The translations under genes and the position numbers were made by a program. Under the pieces are notes generated by a model. It did no database searches and was not told where the DNA came from. It saw only the letters and a program-made list of their open reading frames with translations. Below, piece after piece: positions 16,932 through 25,267 of a stretch of DNA of 64,000 nt. The DNA lies in the NCBI GenBank assembly GCA_005503085.1, contig SCOI01000022.1, forward strand, positions 42,278-106,277, given 5' to 3'. Numbering within the stretch: the first letter of the stretch is position 1; the number at the start of each line of letters is the position of its first letter. The DNA is from Burkholderiales bacterium C2 (GTDB lineage: Bacteria; Pseudomonadota; Gammaproteobacteria; Burkholderiales; Burkholderiaceae_C).

Positions 16932-17708
16932 CTAGGTCCGCCAGTTACTGACTTTGTTGCCTTGGTAATCGCGACAGGCTTGTCCGAAGGCCTGCAGCAG
17001 ACGTTGGGAAATCGGGTTGCTGTGCGCCAGCCACTCCGGATGCCATTGCACGCACAGCGAGAAACCCGGCGCATCGGCCACCGTGAAGGCCTCGACGAGG
17101 CCGTCCTCGGCCAGGGCCTCGACGCGCAGGCCCGGCGCCAGGCGCTTGATGCCCTGGCCATGCAGCGAGTTGACCTCGATGGGCGCGCTCGAACCCAGGA
17201 TCGCGGCCAGCTGGCCGCCGGGCAGGACCTGGACCGGGTGGGCGCTGGCGTACTGGATCTCGGGCGGCTGGCCCTTGACGGCGCGATGGTCCCGCAGCCC
17301 CGGCTGCTCCTGCACGGCCTGGTGCAGGCTGCCGCCCAGCGCCACATTGGCCTCCTGGAAACCGCGGCAGATGCCCAGCAGCGGCAGACCCAGGGCCAGG
17401 GCCTTGGGGATCAGCGGCAGGGTCCAGGCATCGCGCAGCGGATCCAGCGGCAGGCTCTGGTCGTGCACGGTCTCGCCGAAATGGCTGGGGTGGACATTGC
17501 TCTGCGAGCCGGTCAGCAGCAGGCCGTCGGCCAGGGCCAGCAGCTCGTCCAGCTCGTCGGGCGTGCTGGCCGGCACGATCAGCGGCAGGCAGCCGGCCAG
17601 GCGCACCGCGTCGATGTATTTCTTGCCGGCCATCTGGAAGGGATGCTCGCCCATCATGCGGTTGCAGGCCGGCACCAGCACCACGGGCTTACGGGAAGAC
17701 AAGGTCAT
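16932..17708 (-). CDS. puuD: gamma-glutamyl-gamma-aminobutyrate hydrolase
   Basis: A class I glutamine amidotransferase-like hydrolase of 258 residues (start at 17708, giving the family N-terminus KPVVLVP). An in-frame ATG at 17741 would add 11 residues but overhangs the usual family start. Nucleophile Cys114 lies in LGICRGFQ, with His in VQWHPEW near residue 220. It releases GABA from gamma-glutamyl-GABA, the last step of the Puu route. It sits 48 bases before puuA and directly after the beta-alanine-type aminotransferase. Confidence 0.86.
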   Translation of the reverse strand: MTLSSRKPVVLVPACNRMMGEHPFQMAGKKYIDAVRLAGCLPLIVPASTPDELDELLALADGLLLTGSQSNVHPSHFGETVHDQSLPLDPLRDAWTLPLIPKALALGLPLLGICRGFQEANVALGGSLHQAVQEQPGLRDHRAVKGQPPEIQYASAHPVQVLPGGQLAAILGSSAPIEVNSLHGQGIKRLAPGLRVEALAEDGLVEAFTVADAPGFSLCVQWHPEWLAHSNPISQRLLQAFGQACRDYQGNKVSNWRT

Positions 17709-17750
17709 AAACGCAAAGGGCCACCGAAGTGACCCCATCATGCCTGTGTT

Positions 17751-19073
17751 TCAGGCGGCCCGTTTCAAGGCGCCGCGCAAGGTGTCGACGATCTGGTCGA
17801 TATGGCTGCGCTCGATGATCAGCGGCGGCGACAGCGCGATGGTGTCGCCGGTCGTGCGTATCAGCAGGCCCTTCTCATAGCAGTCCAGGAAGATGTTGAA
17901 GGCGCGCTTGGCCGGCTCGCCCGGCAGGGGCGCCAGCTCGATGCCGCCGACCAGGCCGATATTGCGGATGTCGATCACATGGGGCTCGTTCCTCAGCGCA
18001 TGCAGGCTCTCGGCGAAATAGCCCTGCAGCTCGGCCGCACGGGTCAGCAGGCCCTCGTCGGCATAGGTGTCCAGCGTGCCCAGCGCGGCGGCGCAGGCCA
18101 GCGGATGGGCCGAGTAGGTGTAGCCGTGGAAGAACTCGATCAGGTGTTCGGGCCCGTTCATGAAGGCGTCGTGGATGCCTTGCTTGGCGAACACCGCGCC
18201 CATCGGCACGCAGCCATTGGTCAAGCCCTTGGCCACCGTCATCAGGTCCGGTGTGACGCCGAAGGTCTGGGCGCCGAAGGGATTGCCGGTACGGCCGAAG
18301 CCGGTGATGACCTCGTCGAAGATCAAGAGGATGCCGTGCTTGTCGCAGATCTCGCGCAGGCGCTGCAGATAGCCCTGCGGCGGGATCAGCACCCCGGTGG
18401 AGCCGGCGACCGGCTCGACGATGACGGCAGCGATGGTGCTGGCATCATGCAGCGCGATCAGGCGCTCGAGATCGTCGGCGAACTCGGCGCCATGGGCCGG
18501 TTGGCCGAGCGAGAAGGCATTGCGCGCATGGTCATGGGTGTGGCGGATATGGTCGACGCCGCTGAGCAGGGTGCCGAACATCTTGCGGTTGGCCACCATG
18601 CCGCCGACCGAGATGCCGCCGAAATTGACGCCGTGATAGCCGCGCTCGCGGCCGATCAAGCGGGTGCGCGCGCCCTCGCCACGCACGCGGTGGTAGGCAA
18701 TGGCCATCTTCAGCGCGGTTTCGACCGACTCCGAACCCGAGTTCGTGAAGAACACCTTGTTGAGCCCGGCCGGGGTCAGCGCGGCCAGCCGTTCGGCCAG
18801 CTCGAAGGCCTTGGGGTGGGCCATCTGGAAGGGCGGGGCGAAGTCCAGCTCGGCCGCCTGCTGCTGGATGGCCTGGACGATCTTGGGTCGGTTGTGGCCG
18901 GCGTTGACGCACCACAGGCCGGCAATGCCGTCCAGGATCTGGCGGCCCTTGTCGTCCGTGAAATACATACCGTCGGCACGGGTCAGCAGGCGCGGCGCCT
19001 TCTTGAACTGGCGGTTCGCGGTGAACGGCATCCAGTAGGCGTCCATCGCGGGATGGGGGGTGTGGTCAGACAT
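17751..19073 (-). CDS. class III aminotransferase, beta-alanine/omega-amino acid:pyruvate type
   Basis: A 440-residue PLP enzyme with the N-terminus YWMPFTANRQFK typical of beta-alanine:pyruvate (omega-amino acid) aminotransferases. PLP-binding Lys282 is in VAKGLTNG, the GSES phosphate loop in TNSGSESVE, and the IFDEVITGFGRTG segment is present. In this cluster GABA or beta-alanine from polyamine degradation is a reasonable donor (inference). It is the first gene of the minus-strand run, and its upstream region is shared with the divergent Lrp-type regulator gene at 19207. Confidence 0.86.
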   Translation of the reverse strand: MSDHTPHPAMDAYWMPFTANRQFKKAPRLLTRADGMYFTDDKGRQILDGIAGLWCVNAGHNRPKIVQAIQQQAAELDFAPPFQMAHPKAFELAERLAALTPAGLNKVFFTNSGSESVETALKMAIAYHRVRGEGARTRLIGRERGYHGVNFGGISVGGMVANRKMFGTLLSGVDHIRHTHDHARNAFSLGQPAHGAEFADDLERLIALHDASTIAAVIVEPVAGSTGVLIPPQGYLQRLREICDKHGILLIFDEVITGFGRTGNPFGAQTFGVTPDLMTVAKGLTNGCVPMGAVFAKQGIHDAFMNGPEHLIEFFHGYTYSAHPLACAAALGTLDTYADEGLLTRAAELQGYFAESLHALRNEPHVIDIRNIGLVGGIELAPLPGEPAKRAFNIFLDCYEKGLLIRTTGDTIALSPPLIIERSHIDQIVDTLRGALKRAA

Positions 19074-19206
19074 GGCAGGGCTCCTTGAATGCCGACCAGT
19101 CTAGACAGGGATGCGCGCAATATGCAGGCGCAATGGCCTGGCGTTAACCCGTGTTTTTGCATCTTCGTGCGATCATCTGCCAATCAAACCGCAGGAAATT
19201 CGAACG

Positions 19207-19677
19207 ATGGGCTCAGAAGTGCAACTGGATGCGATTGACCGTGCCATCCTCAGGGAGCTGCAGCAGGATGGCCGGCGCTCCAATGTGGAGCTGGCGCAGC
19301 GGGTGCACCTGTCGCCGTCGGCCTGTCTGCGCCGGGTCAAACAGCTGGAGGACGCGGGAGTGATTGCCGGCTATGTGGCCCTGGTCAACCCGAAGGCGGT
19401 GGGCAAGCCCGGCACCAGCTACACCATCATCAATCTGGAGCGCATGACGCCGCAGGCGCTGGGTGCCTTCGAGCAGGCGGTGCGCGATGTGCCGGAGATC
19501 CTCGACTGCTTCTATGTGGCCGGCACGAATGACTATCTCTTGCGCTTTGCCTACAAGGATGCCGAAGATCTGGAGCGCCTGCACAGCGATGTGCTGATGC
19601 ATCTGCCCGGGGTGGCGCGCTCGAACTCGATGCTGGTGCTGCGAACCGTCAAGAAGACGACGGCGTTCGAACTCTAG
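19207..19677 (+). CDS. Lrp/AsnC-family transcriptional regulator
   Basis: A 156-residue regulator. An N-terminal AsnC-type helix-turn-helix (LDAIDRAILRELQ, VELAQRVHLSPSACLRRVK) is followed by the RAM ligand-binding domain from about residue 70. The start at 19207 gives the standard family length; the frame extends upstream without a better site. It is divergent from the polyamine/aminotransferase run, with 133 bases between the start codons, and is the obvious candidate local regulator. This replaces the PuuR repressor of enterobacteria, which is absent here. Confidence 0.86.
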   Translation: MGSEVQLDAIDRAILRELQQDGRRSNVELAQRVHLSPSACLRRVKQLEDAGVIAGYVALVNPKAVGKPGTSYTIINLERMTPQALGAFEQAVRDVPEILDCFYVAGTNDYLLRFAYKDAEDLERLHSDVLMHLPGVARSNSMLVLRTVKKTTAFEL

Positions 19678-19710
19678 CGGGCACGGCGCCCGGTCGAACT
19701 GCCCAGTCGA

Positions 19711-19863
19711 TCAGGCGCCCAGCAGGGCCAGCAGCGAGGTGGCGCCGAACAGGGCCAGCAGCGCAGCGAAAGCATAGGTCTCGATGCGGCCGCTGGACGC
19801 GCTGGCGGAATCGGCCAGCAGATAGGCGTTGTTGTGGCTCAGCGAAATATTAGCGTTGGTCAT
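19711..19863 (-). CDS. 50-residue single-span small membrane protein
   Basis: An ATG at 19863 opens a 50-codon frame closed by TGA at 19711-19713. The protein starts MTNANISLSHNNAYLLADS and ends in a hydrophobic stretch (about residues 31-49: AFAALLALFGATSLLALLG) that should span the membrane. GGAG lies 9 bases before the start. Codon use is GC-ending like its neighbours. I know no function; comparable short hydrophobic proteins are often annotated as hypothetical. It lies between the Lrp gene (convergent) and the DMT exporter. Confidence 0.5.
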   Translation of the reverse strand: MTNANISLSHNNAYLLADSASASSGRIETYAFAALLALFGATSLLALLGA

Positions 19864-19925
19864 GATTTGAGTCTCCGTTGCCATTCAAATGAATGACTTC
19901 GGGAGCGATTCTGGCATGACTAAGT

Positions 19926-19955
19926 GAAAACCCTGTGAAAAACCTAAGGGTTTTC
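19926..19955 (-). terminator. hairpin overlapping the stop of the DMT exporter
   Basis: GAAAACCCT (19926-19934) and AGGGTTTTC (19947-19955) are exact inverse complements. On the minus strand a shorter stem, AAAACC with GGTTTT, is followed directly by a T run, as in an intrinsic terminator. It would end transcription of the exporter gene. The stem is A/T-rich, so strength is uncertain. Confidence 0.4.
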
Positions 19956-20855
19956 GCTAATAAACACCGATTCCCGGGTCCGCAGCAGGGGCAGCAGCTG
20001 GATGGCCAACATGCTGGCCAGGATCAGGCCGCAGCCCAGCAGGCCGGCCTCACCCAGCCGATCGCCCATCAGCAGATAGCCGAACAGCGCCGCGAACAGG
20101 GTTTCGGAGGACAGGATGATGGCGGCATCGGCCGCATGGGCATAGCGCTGGGCCACCACCTGGGCGGTGAAGGCCACGCCCACCGACAGCACGCCGGTAT
20201 AGGCAATCGGCAGCGACGCCGCCTGCAGGCCGGCCCAGCTGAGCGGCTCGAACAGCAGGGCCCAGGCCAGCGACAGCAGGCCGCAGACCAGGAACTGCCC
20301 GCCCGCCACCAGAAAGGGCGCGTTCATCCGGTCGGCCACCCGGCCGACCAGCAACACATGCAGGGCCCAGGGCAGGGCGGAGGCGATGATCCAGCTGTCC
20401 CCCAGACTGACCTGCAGCGTGTGAGCGCCGGACAGCAAAAAGGCGCCCACCAGGCAGGCCAGCGCACCGGGCCAGACTGACCAGTGCGGCAGCTGGCGCA
20501 GCAGCAGCCAGCCGAGCACCGGCACCAGAGGCACATACAGCGCCGTCAGGAAGCCGGCATTGGTGACCGTGGTACTGACGATGCCGATCTGCTGCATCGC
20601 CGCGCCCAGCAGCAGTAGGCTGCCCAGGCCGGCTATCTTCAGCCCGTCGACCGGCTGCAGCGCGCGGCTCTGCCGCTGCAGACCCTGCCACTCGCGCCAG
20701 GCCAGCGGGGCCACGACCAGGGCACCGATCAGAAAGCGCACGCCGGTGAAGGCCATAGGCCCGACATCGGCCATGCCATGGCTTTGCGCGACAAAGGCCG
20801 AGCCCCAGATCAGGGCGATGAGAACGAGCAGGAAATTGGCTTGGACGCGGGACAC
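19944..20855 (-). CDS. EamA/DMT-superfamily exporter
   Basis: A membrane protein of about 303 residues with two EamA repeats, about ten helices (first helix FLLVLIALIWGSAFVAQ, repeat II around SWIIASALPWALHVLLVG). The family exports metabolites or amino acids; substrate unknown. The frame is open to 20924, but a strong terminator hairpin (20877-20907) lies inside that extension. The GTG at 20855 (reading VSRVQANF) is therefore the more likely start, although its ribosome binding site is weak. Confidence 0.75.
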   Translation of the reverse strand: MSRVQANFLLVLIALIWGSAFVAQSHGMADVGPMAFTGVRFLIGALVVAPLAWREWQGLQRQSRALQPVDGLKIAGLGSLLLLGAAMQQIGIVSTTVTNAGFLTALYVPLVPVLGWLLLRQLPHWSVWPGALACLVGAFLLSGAHTLQVSLGDSWIIASALPWALHVLLVGRVADRMNAPFLVAGGQFLVCGLLSLAWALLFEPLSWAGLQAASLPIAYTGVLSVGVAFTAQVVAQRYAHAADAAIILSSETLFAALFGYLLMGDRLGEAGLLGCGLILASMLAIQLLPLLRTRESVFISENP

Positions 20856-20876
20856 AGACGGCGGGCGCAAAAATGA

Positions 20877-20907
20877 GCAAGGGCGGGATGATAAGTCCCG
20901 CCCTTGC
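20877..20907 (-). terminator. intrinsic terminator of the TerC/Bax-inhibitor operon
   Basis: A perfect 12-bp stem, GCAAGGGCGGGA (20877-20888) with TCCCGCCCTTGC (20896-20907) and a 7-base loop. Read on the minus strand it is followed by TCATTTTTG, so it should stop transcripts coming from the Bax inhibitor gene that ends at 21002. Bounds the DMT exporter gene upstream. Confidence 0.75.
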
Positions 20908-20956
20908 TTCTCGATCACAGACAAGGCGTTGGCCGCGCCGCGCCGAGAACGACTTG

Positions 20957-20973
20957 CGCCCCCTTGGGGGGCG
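20957..20973. repeat. GC-rich palindromic element
   Basis: CGCCCCC (20957-20963) and GGGGGCG (20967-20973) pair around a 3-base loop, in the gap between the Bax inhibitor stop and the terminator. Similar C-run/G-run palindromes recur between genes in related Burkholderiales genomes (recollection, not checked). No T run follows on either strand. Confidence 0.35.
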
Positions 20974-21001
20974 TTCGCGTACTCGCGGGCGGGGGCGCTA
21001 T

Positions 21002-21697
21002 TTACTCGTCACGGCCACCGAAGATGCCCAGCAGGGCCAGCAGCGACTGGAACACGTTGTAGATGCTCAGGTAGACGCCCAAGGTGGCGGTGATGTAGTT
21101 GGTTTCCAGGCCGTCCTGCACACGCTTCAGGTCATACAGGATGAAGGCCGAGAAGATGCCGATCGCCAGCACCGACAGCGTGATCATCAAGGCGCTGGAC
21201 TGCAGGAAGATGTTGGCGATGCCGGCCACCAGCAACATGATCATGCCGATGAAGAGGAACTTGCCCATCGAGCTCAGATCGCGCTTGATCACCGAGGACA
21301 GCGAGGCCATGCCGAGGAAGATCGCACCGGTGCCGGCGAAGGCCGTCATGATCAGGCTGGCGCCATTGGCCAGGCCCAGCACCGTGCCGACCAGGCGCGA
21401 CAGCATCACGCCCATGAAGAAGGTGAAGGCCAGCAGCATCGGCACGCCGGCGGCCGAGTTCTTGGTCTTCTCGATCGCGTACATGAAGCCGAAGGCGCCG
21501 GCCATGAAGACGATCAGGCTGACCATCGGCGACATCGCGCGGGCGATGCCGGTGCTGACGCCCAGCCAGGCGCCCAGCACGGTGGGCACCATGGACAGGG
21601 CCAGCAGCCAGTAGGTGTTGCGCAGCACGCGGTTGCGTTCGACGCTGACGGCCGTGCCGCCGGTGGCGGTGGCGTAGTGGTTCAGGTTTTGGTTCAT
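21002..21697 (-). CDS. Bax inhibitor-1/YccA-family membrane protein
   Basis: A 231-residue protein with seven hydrophobic segments from about residue 25, the size and layout of the YccA/BI-1 family. YccA-type proteins interact with the FtsH protease in the inner membrane; BI-1 relatives have been described as proton-sensitive calcium leak channels. AAGGAG lies 6 bases before the ATG. Its start overlaps the TerC stop by 4 bases (ATGA), so the two are translationally coupled. The GGRDE ending is soluble. Confidence 0.85.
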   Translation of the reverse strand: MNQNLNHYATATGGTAVSVERNRVLRNTYWLLALSMVPTVLGAWLGVSTGIARAMSPMVSLIVFMAGAFGFMYAIEKTKNSAAGVPMLLAFTFFMGVMLSRLVGTVLGLANGASLIMTAFAGTGAIFLGMASLSSVIKRDLSSMGKFLFIGMIMLLVAGIANIFLQSSALMITLSVLAIGIFSAFILYDLKRVQDGLETNYITATLGVYLSIYNVFQSLLALLGIFGGRDE

Positions 21698-22479
21698 GAC
21701 AGCTCCTTGGAGTGGGAATGAGAGACGGATTCGGACTTGGCCAGCGCCTGGCGCTTGCTGCGGGCCCGGATGTTCAGGGCTTCGACCGCCAGCGAGAAGC
21801 ACATCGCGGCGTAGATATAGCCCTTGGGAATTTCTTGATCGAAGGCCTCGGCGGTCAGCGCCATGCCCACCATCACGAGGAAGGCCAGGGCCAGCACCTT
21901 GACCGAGGGGTGACGGTCGACGAAGTCGCCGATCGGCTTGGCGGCGACCAGCATCACGCCGACCGAGGTCACGACGGCGGCCACCATCACGCCGATCTGG
22001 TCGACCATGCCGACCGCGGTGATCACCGAGTCCAGCGAGAACACGATGTCGATGATGGCGATCTGGCCGATGATGGCCCAGAACAGGCGCTGGCCGGCGG
22101 CCTTCATCTCGGCCGTTTCGGTGACCGGCGGGCCGTCCTGCTCATGCGCCTCGACCTCGACAAAGATCTCGTGCGAGGCCTTGTAGAGCAGGAACAGGCC
22201 ACCGAACAGCAGCACCAGGTCGCGCCCGCTGATGCCTTGCCCCAGCACCGTGAACAGATCGGCCGTCAGCCCCATCACCCAGCTCAGCGTGAACAGCAAA
22301 GCCAGGCGTGACACCATCGCAAAGCCCAGGCCCAGGCGGCGTGCCTTGTCGCGCAGATGCGGCGGCAGGCGGCCGACCAGGATGGAGATGAAGATGATGT
22401 TGTCGATGCCCAGGACGATTTCCAGGGCGGTCAGCATCGCGAAGGCGATCCAGATATTGGGGTCGAGAAGAAAGTCCAT
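21694..22479 (-). CDS. TerC-family integral membrane protein
   Basis: A 261-residue TerC/YkoY-like protein with about seven membrane helices. The two signature acidic motifs, GIDNIIF near residue 25 and FSLDSVITA near residue 145, are present. Family members are implicated in metal (manganese) efflux or metalation of exported proteins; older links are to tellurite resistance. The tail is hydrophilic (Ser/His/Lys). I looked for a yybP-ykoY manganese riboswitch in the 115 bases upstream and did not see its conserved segments. Confidence 0.85.
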   Translation of the reverse strand: MDFLLDPNIWIAFAMLTALEIVLGIDNIIFISILVGRLPPHLRDKARRLGLGFAMVSRLALLFTLSWVMGLTADLFTVLGQGISGRDLVLLFGGLFLLYKASHEIFVEVEAHEQDGPPVTETAEMKAAGQRLFWAIIGQIAIIDIVFSLDSVITAVGMVDQIGVMVAAVVTSVGVMLVAAKPIGDFVDRHPSVKVLALAFLVMVGMALTAEAFDQEIPKGYIYAAMCFSLAVEALNIRARSKRQALAKSESVSHSHSKELS

Positions 22480-22594
22480 GGCCGGTAGGTCCGATGGCGG
22501 CCAGCTTCAGGGGCTGGTCGCGCCGAGTTAGTTCAAGAACGAGAGAAGAGGCAAAGGCGCGGAGAAGCCACGCCTGGGGCGCCGTGCGGGGCGC

Positions 22595-22927
22595 TCAGGC
22601 GTGCAGGGCAGCCGCGCGGGGAGGCCGTTGCGGGCCCTTCAGATAGGGCGGCGGCATCACGGCCGCATTCAAACTTGGCGGTGCCATAGCGGCGCGCTCG
22701 TCGGATCGAAGCGGGCGAGGGGCGTCGAACAGCTCGGGGATCTCCAGCGGGCCGTCCATGGGCAGATGCTCGGCGAGCACGCCTGAGGGGGCGTCCTGGC
22801 CCTGCAGCTCCAGACTGTCGCAGTGCGCTTGCTGGCCGCTCATCGGCGCTTGCACCTGTCCCGACGCGGGCGCAAGTGCAAGGACGAGCATCACAGCGGT
22901 GAGGATGGCAAGAATCCAGCGAGGCAT
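22595..22927 (-). CDS. secreted proline-rich protein, function unknown
   Basis: A 110-residue protein starting MPRWILAILTAVMLVLALAP, a typical Sec signal peptide with cleavage likely near ASGQ (about residue 23). The mature part is Pro/Ala-rich and low in secondary structure, with one Cys. The start at 22927 is chosen because the signal peptide begins there; the open frame extends upstream into the DUF455 gene. It follows that gene after 26 bases. No family recognised. Confidence 0.55.
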   Translation of the reverse strand: MPRWILAILTAVMLVLALAPASGQVQAPMSGQQAHCDSLELQGQDAPSGVLAEHLPMDGPLEIPELFDAPRPLRSDERAAMAPPSLNAAVMPPPYLKGPQRPPRAAALHA

Positions 22928-22953
22928 ACAGGCGCTAGTGTACTTGCCCGTGA

Positions 22954-23742
22954 CTAGGATTGCAGATAGGCCAGCTCTTCCGCGCTGAAGCCCGCCGCAT
23001 GGCGGGCCACCAGATTGAAGGGCGGGCGCAGCCGGGGCGCCTCGTACTGGCGGACCAGATCGGGATAGAGGGCCACCGGGTCGAGGCCGCGCTCGCGGCA
23101 CAGCTGGCGATACCAGCGGTTGCCGATCTCGACATGGCCGATCTCGTCGCGCAGGATGATGTCCAGGATCTCGACCGCGCGGCTGTCACCGGCGCGGGCC
23201 AGCTTGGCCTGCAGCGGCGGCGTGGCGTCCAGGCCGCGCGCTTCCAGCGTGCGCGGCACCAGGGCCATGCGGGCCAGCACATCGCCGGCGGTGCGCTCGG
23301 CCATGGTCCACAGGCCGTCATGGGCGTCGAAGTCGCCGTACTGCCGGCCGAGGCCTTGCAGATGCTCGTGCAGCAGCGTGAAATGCAGGGCCTCCTCGGC
23401 CGCGACCTTGAGCCAGTCCAGATAGAAGTCGCGCGGCATGCCGGCAAAGCGCCAGACCGCGTCCAGCGCCAGATTGATGGCGTTGAACTCGATATGGGCG
23501 ATCGCGTGCACGAGCGCGGCGCGGCCTTCGATCGTGAAGGGCGAGCGTTTGGGCACTTGCAGCGTCGGCACCAGCTGCGGGCGCTCGGGACGGCCCGGCA
23601 GACCGTCCGGCCGGGTGAATGCCTGGGCCCTGTCCAGCGGAAGGTCGGCCTGGGCAGCGTCGTAGAGCGCGCGTGCGGCTGTCGCTTTTTGCGCCGGATC
23701 GGCGATACACAAGACCTTCAGGGCACGGCTACGGGCTTCCAT
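22954..23742 (-). CDS. DUF455 ferritin-like domain protein
   Basis: A 262-residue helical protein of the DUF455 family, a ferritin-like fold. Diiron-type ligands are suggested by the sequences HIEFNAI (near 80), AAEEALHF (near 115) and [11 protein letters not shown] (near 197). The family has been linked to oxidative tRNA or peptide modification in some members, but no reaction is established for this type. It starts 38 bases from the divergent carbonic anhydrase-like gene. Confidence 0.8.
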   Translation of the reverse strand: MEARSRALKVLCIADPAQKATAARALYDAAQADLPLDRAQAFTRPDGLPGRPERPQLVPTLQVPKRSPFTIEGRAALVHAIAHIEFNAINLALDAVWRFAGMPRDFYLDWLKVAAEEALHFTLLHEHLQGLGRQYGDFDAHDGLWTMAERTAGDVLARMALVPRTLEARGLDATPPLQAKLARAGDSRAVEILDIILRDEIGHVEIGNRWYRQLCRERGLDPVALYPDLVRQYEAPRLRPPFNLVARHAAGFSAEELAYLQS

Positions 23743-23780
23743 TCTTACAATTATCGCTTTGCGCCCAGAAGGGAAGAGCG

Positions 23781-24305
23781 ATGGCCATCTATGAGCTGGG
23801 CGAGCACAAGCCCGATATTGCCGACTCGGCCTGGGTGGCCGACAGCGCCCAGGTGATCGGCCGGGTCACGCTGGCCGAGGACTGCAGCGTGTGGTTCAAC
23901 GCCGTCTTGCGCGGCGACAGCGACACGCTGAGCCTAGGCCGGGGCACGAATATCCAGGACGGCTCGGTGCTGCATGCCGACACCGGCTTCCCGCTGCAGC
24001 TGGGCGAGAACGTCACCGTTGGCCACCAGGTCATGCTGCATGGCTGCACGGTGGGTGAGAACTCGCTGATCGGCATTGGTGCGGTGGTGCTCAATGGGGC
24101 GAAGATCGGCAAGAACTCGCTGGTCGGCGCCGGCGCGCTGGTGACCGAGGGCAAGGAATTCCCGGACGGGGTGCTGATCGTCGGCAGCCCGGCCAAGGTG
24201 ATGCGCGAGCTGAGCCCGGCCCAGATCGAAGGTTTAAAAGCCAGCGCCCGCCACTACATAGACAACTCCCGGCGCTATTCGACGGGTTTGAAAAAGATCA
24301 AGTGA
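23781..24305 (+). CDS. gamma-class carbonic anhydrase-like protein (YrdA/CaiE type)
   Basis: A 174-residue left-handed beta-helix protein built of hexapeptide repeats. Metal-ligand His residues are visible in VLHADTG and [10 protein letters not shown]. Gamma carbonic anhydrase activity is often assumed for this family, but YrdA-type proteins frequently lack measurable activity. GGGAAG lies before the ATG. Its stop shares a base with the start of hslO (TGATG), so both are translated from one message. Confidence 0.85.
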   Translation: MAIYELGEHKPDIADSAWVADSAQVIGRVTLAEDCSVWFNAVLRGDSDTLSLGRGTNIQDGSVLHADTGFPLQLGENVTVGHQVMLHGCTVGENSLIGIGAVVLNGAKIGKNSLVGAGALVTEGKEFPDGVLIVGSPAKVMRELSPAQIEGLKASARHYIDNSRRYSTGLKKIK

Positions 24306-25261
24306 TGAGTGAACTGCATAAATTCCTGTTCGAAGGCTTGCCGGTGCGCGGCATGCTGGTGCGCCTGACCGGCAGCTGGCAAGAGGTGCTCAAGCGCCGC
24401 GAGACGGTCGGTGCCCATCCGCCCGAGCTGCGCTCGCTGCTGGGCGAGATGGCGGCTGCCGGCGTGCTGATGCAGTCCAATATCAAGTTCAACGGCGCCC
24501 TGGTGCTGCAGGTCTTCGGCGACGGCCCGGTCAAGCTGGCCGTGGCCGAGGTGCAGCCGGATCTGAGTTTCCGCGCCACCGCCAAGCTGGTCGGCGAGGT
24601 GCCGGAGGGTGCCAAGCTGGAGGCGATGCTGAATGTGCACGGCAAGGGCCGCTGCGCGATCACGCTGGATCCCAAGGACAAGTTCCCCGGCCAGCAGCCC
24701 TACCAGGGCGTCGTGCCCCTGCATGGCGACCAGCGCGAGCCACTGCAGCAGCTGTCCGAGGTGCTGGAGCACTACATGCTGCAGTCCGAGCAGCTGGACA
24801 CCAAGCTGGTGCTGGCGGCCAATGACCAGATCGCCGCCGGCCTGCTGATCCAGCGCCTGCCGGTGCAGGGCGAGGGCAATCTGGCCGGCGCGAAGAACGA
24901 AGACGATATCGGCCTGTCCGATGCCTACAACCGCATCAGCATCCTGGCCGCGACCCTGACCAGTGAGGAGCTGCTGACCCTGGATGCCGACACGATCTTG
25001 CGCCGGCTGTTCTGGGAGGAAACGGTGCGACGCTTCGAGCCGCAGACTCCGAGCTTTGCCTGCAGCTGCTCACGCGAGCGGGTGGGCTCGATGCTGAAGA
25101 GCCTGGGACGCGAGGAGATCGACTCGGTGGTGGCCGAGCGCGGCCATGTCGAGGTCGGTTGCGAGTTCTGCGGCCTGCAGTACCACTACGACGCGGTCGA
25201 TGTGGCCGAGCTCTTCACCGTCGGCCATCAGGCCCAGCCGAGCTCGGGCACCTTGCAGTAA
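24305..25261 (+). CDS. hslO: Hsp33 redox-regulated chaperone
   Basis: A 318-residue Hsp33. The N-terminal chaperone domain is followed by the zinc redox switch: CSC (in FACSCSRERVG) and CEFC about 30 residues later, matching the CxC...CxxC zinc site. Under oxidative stress disulfides form, zinc leaves and the protein becomes an active holdase in the cytoplasm. The start overlaps the stop of the upstream gene. It ends 6 bases from the convergent nucleotidase gene. Confidence 0.92.
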   Translation: MSELHKFLFEGLPVRGMLVRLTGSWQEVLKRRETVGAHPPELRSLLGEMAAAGVLMQSNIKFNGALVLQVFGDGPVKLAVAEVQPDLSFRATAKLVGEVPEGAKLEAMLNVHGKGRCAITLDPKDKFPGQQPYQGVVPLHGDQREPLQQLSEVLEHYMLQSEQLDTKLVLAANDQIAAGLLIQRLPVQGEGNLAGAKNEDDIGLSDAYNRISILAATLTSEELLTLDADTILRRLFWEETVRRFEPQTPSFACSCSRERVGSMLKSLGREEIDSVVAERGHVEVGCEFCGLQYHYDAVDVAELFTVGHQAQPSSGTLQ

Positions 25262-25267
25262 GGGGGT

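Noticed and set aside
13779..17732. Very long open frame (1317 codons) on the plus strand, opposite the polyamine genes
   Set aside because: It is antisense to four well-identified enzymes and reads as His/Gln/Arg-rich low-complexity sequence. High third-position GC removes stops from the opposite frame.
14094..19073. Two class III aminotransferase genes as a tandem duplication
   Set aside because: They differ in length (469 and 440 residues), N-termini and most sequence, and belong to different subgroups.
20957..20973. C-run/G-run palindrome as terminator
   Set aside because: No T run on either strand, and a much better terminator lies at 20877-20907; kept only as a repeat element.
22480..22594. 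Possible yybP-ykoY manganese riboswitch before the TerC gene
   Set aside because: CTACCGGCC just before the ATG looked suggestive, but the conserved GGGGAGUAG-type 5' segment and the paired 3' arm were not found in the 115-base leader.
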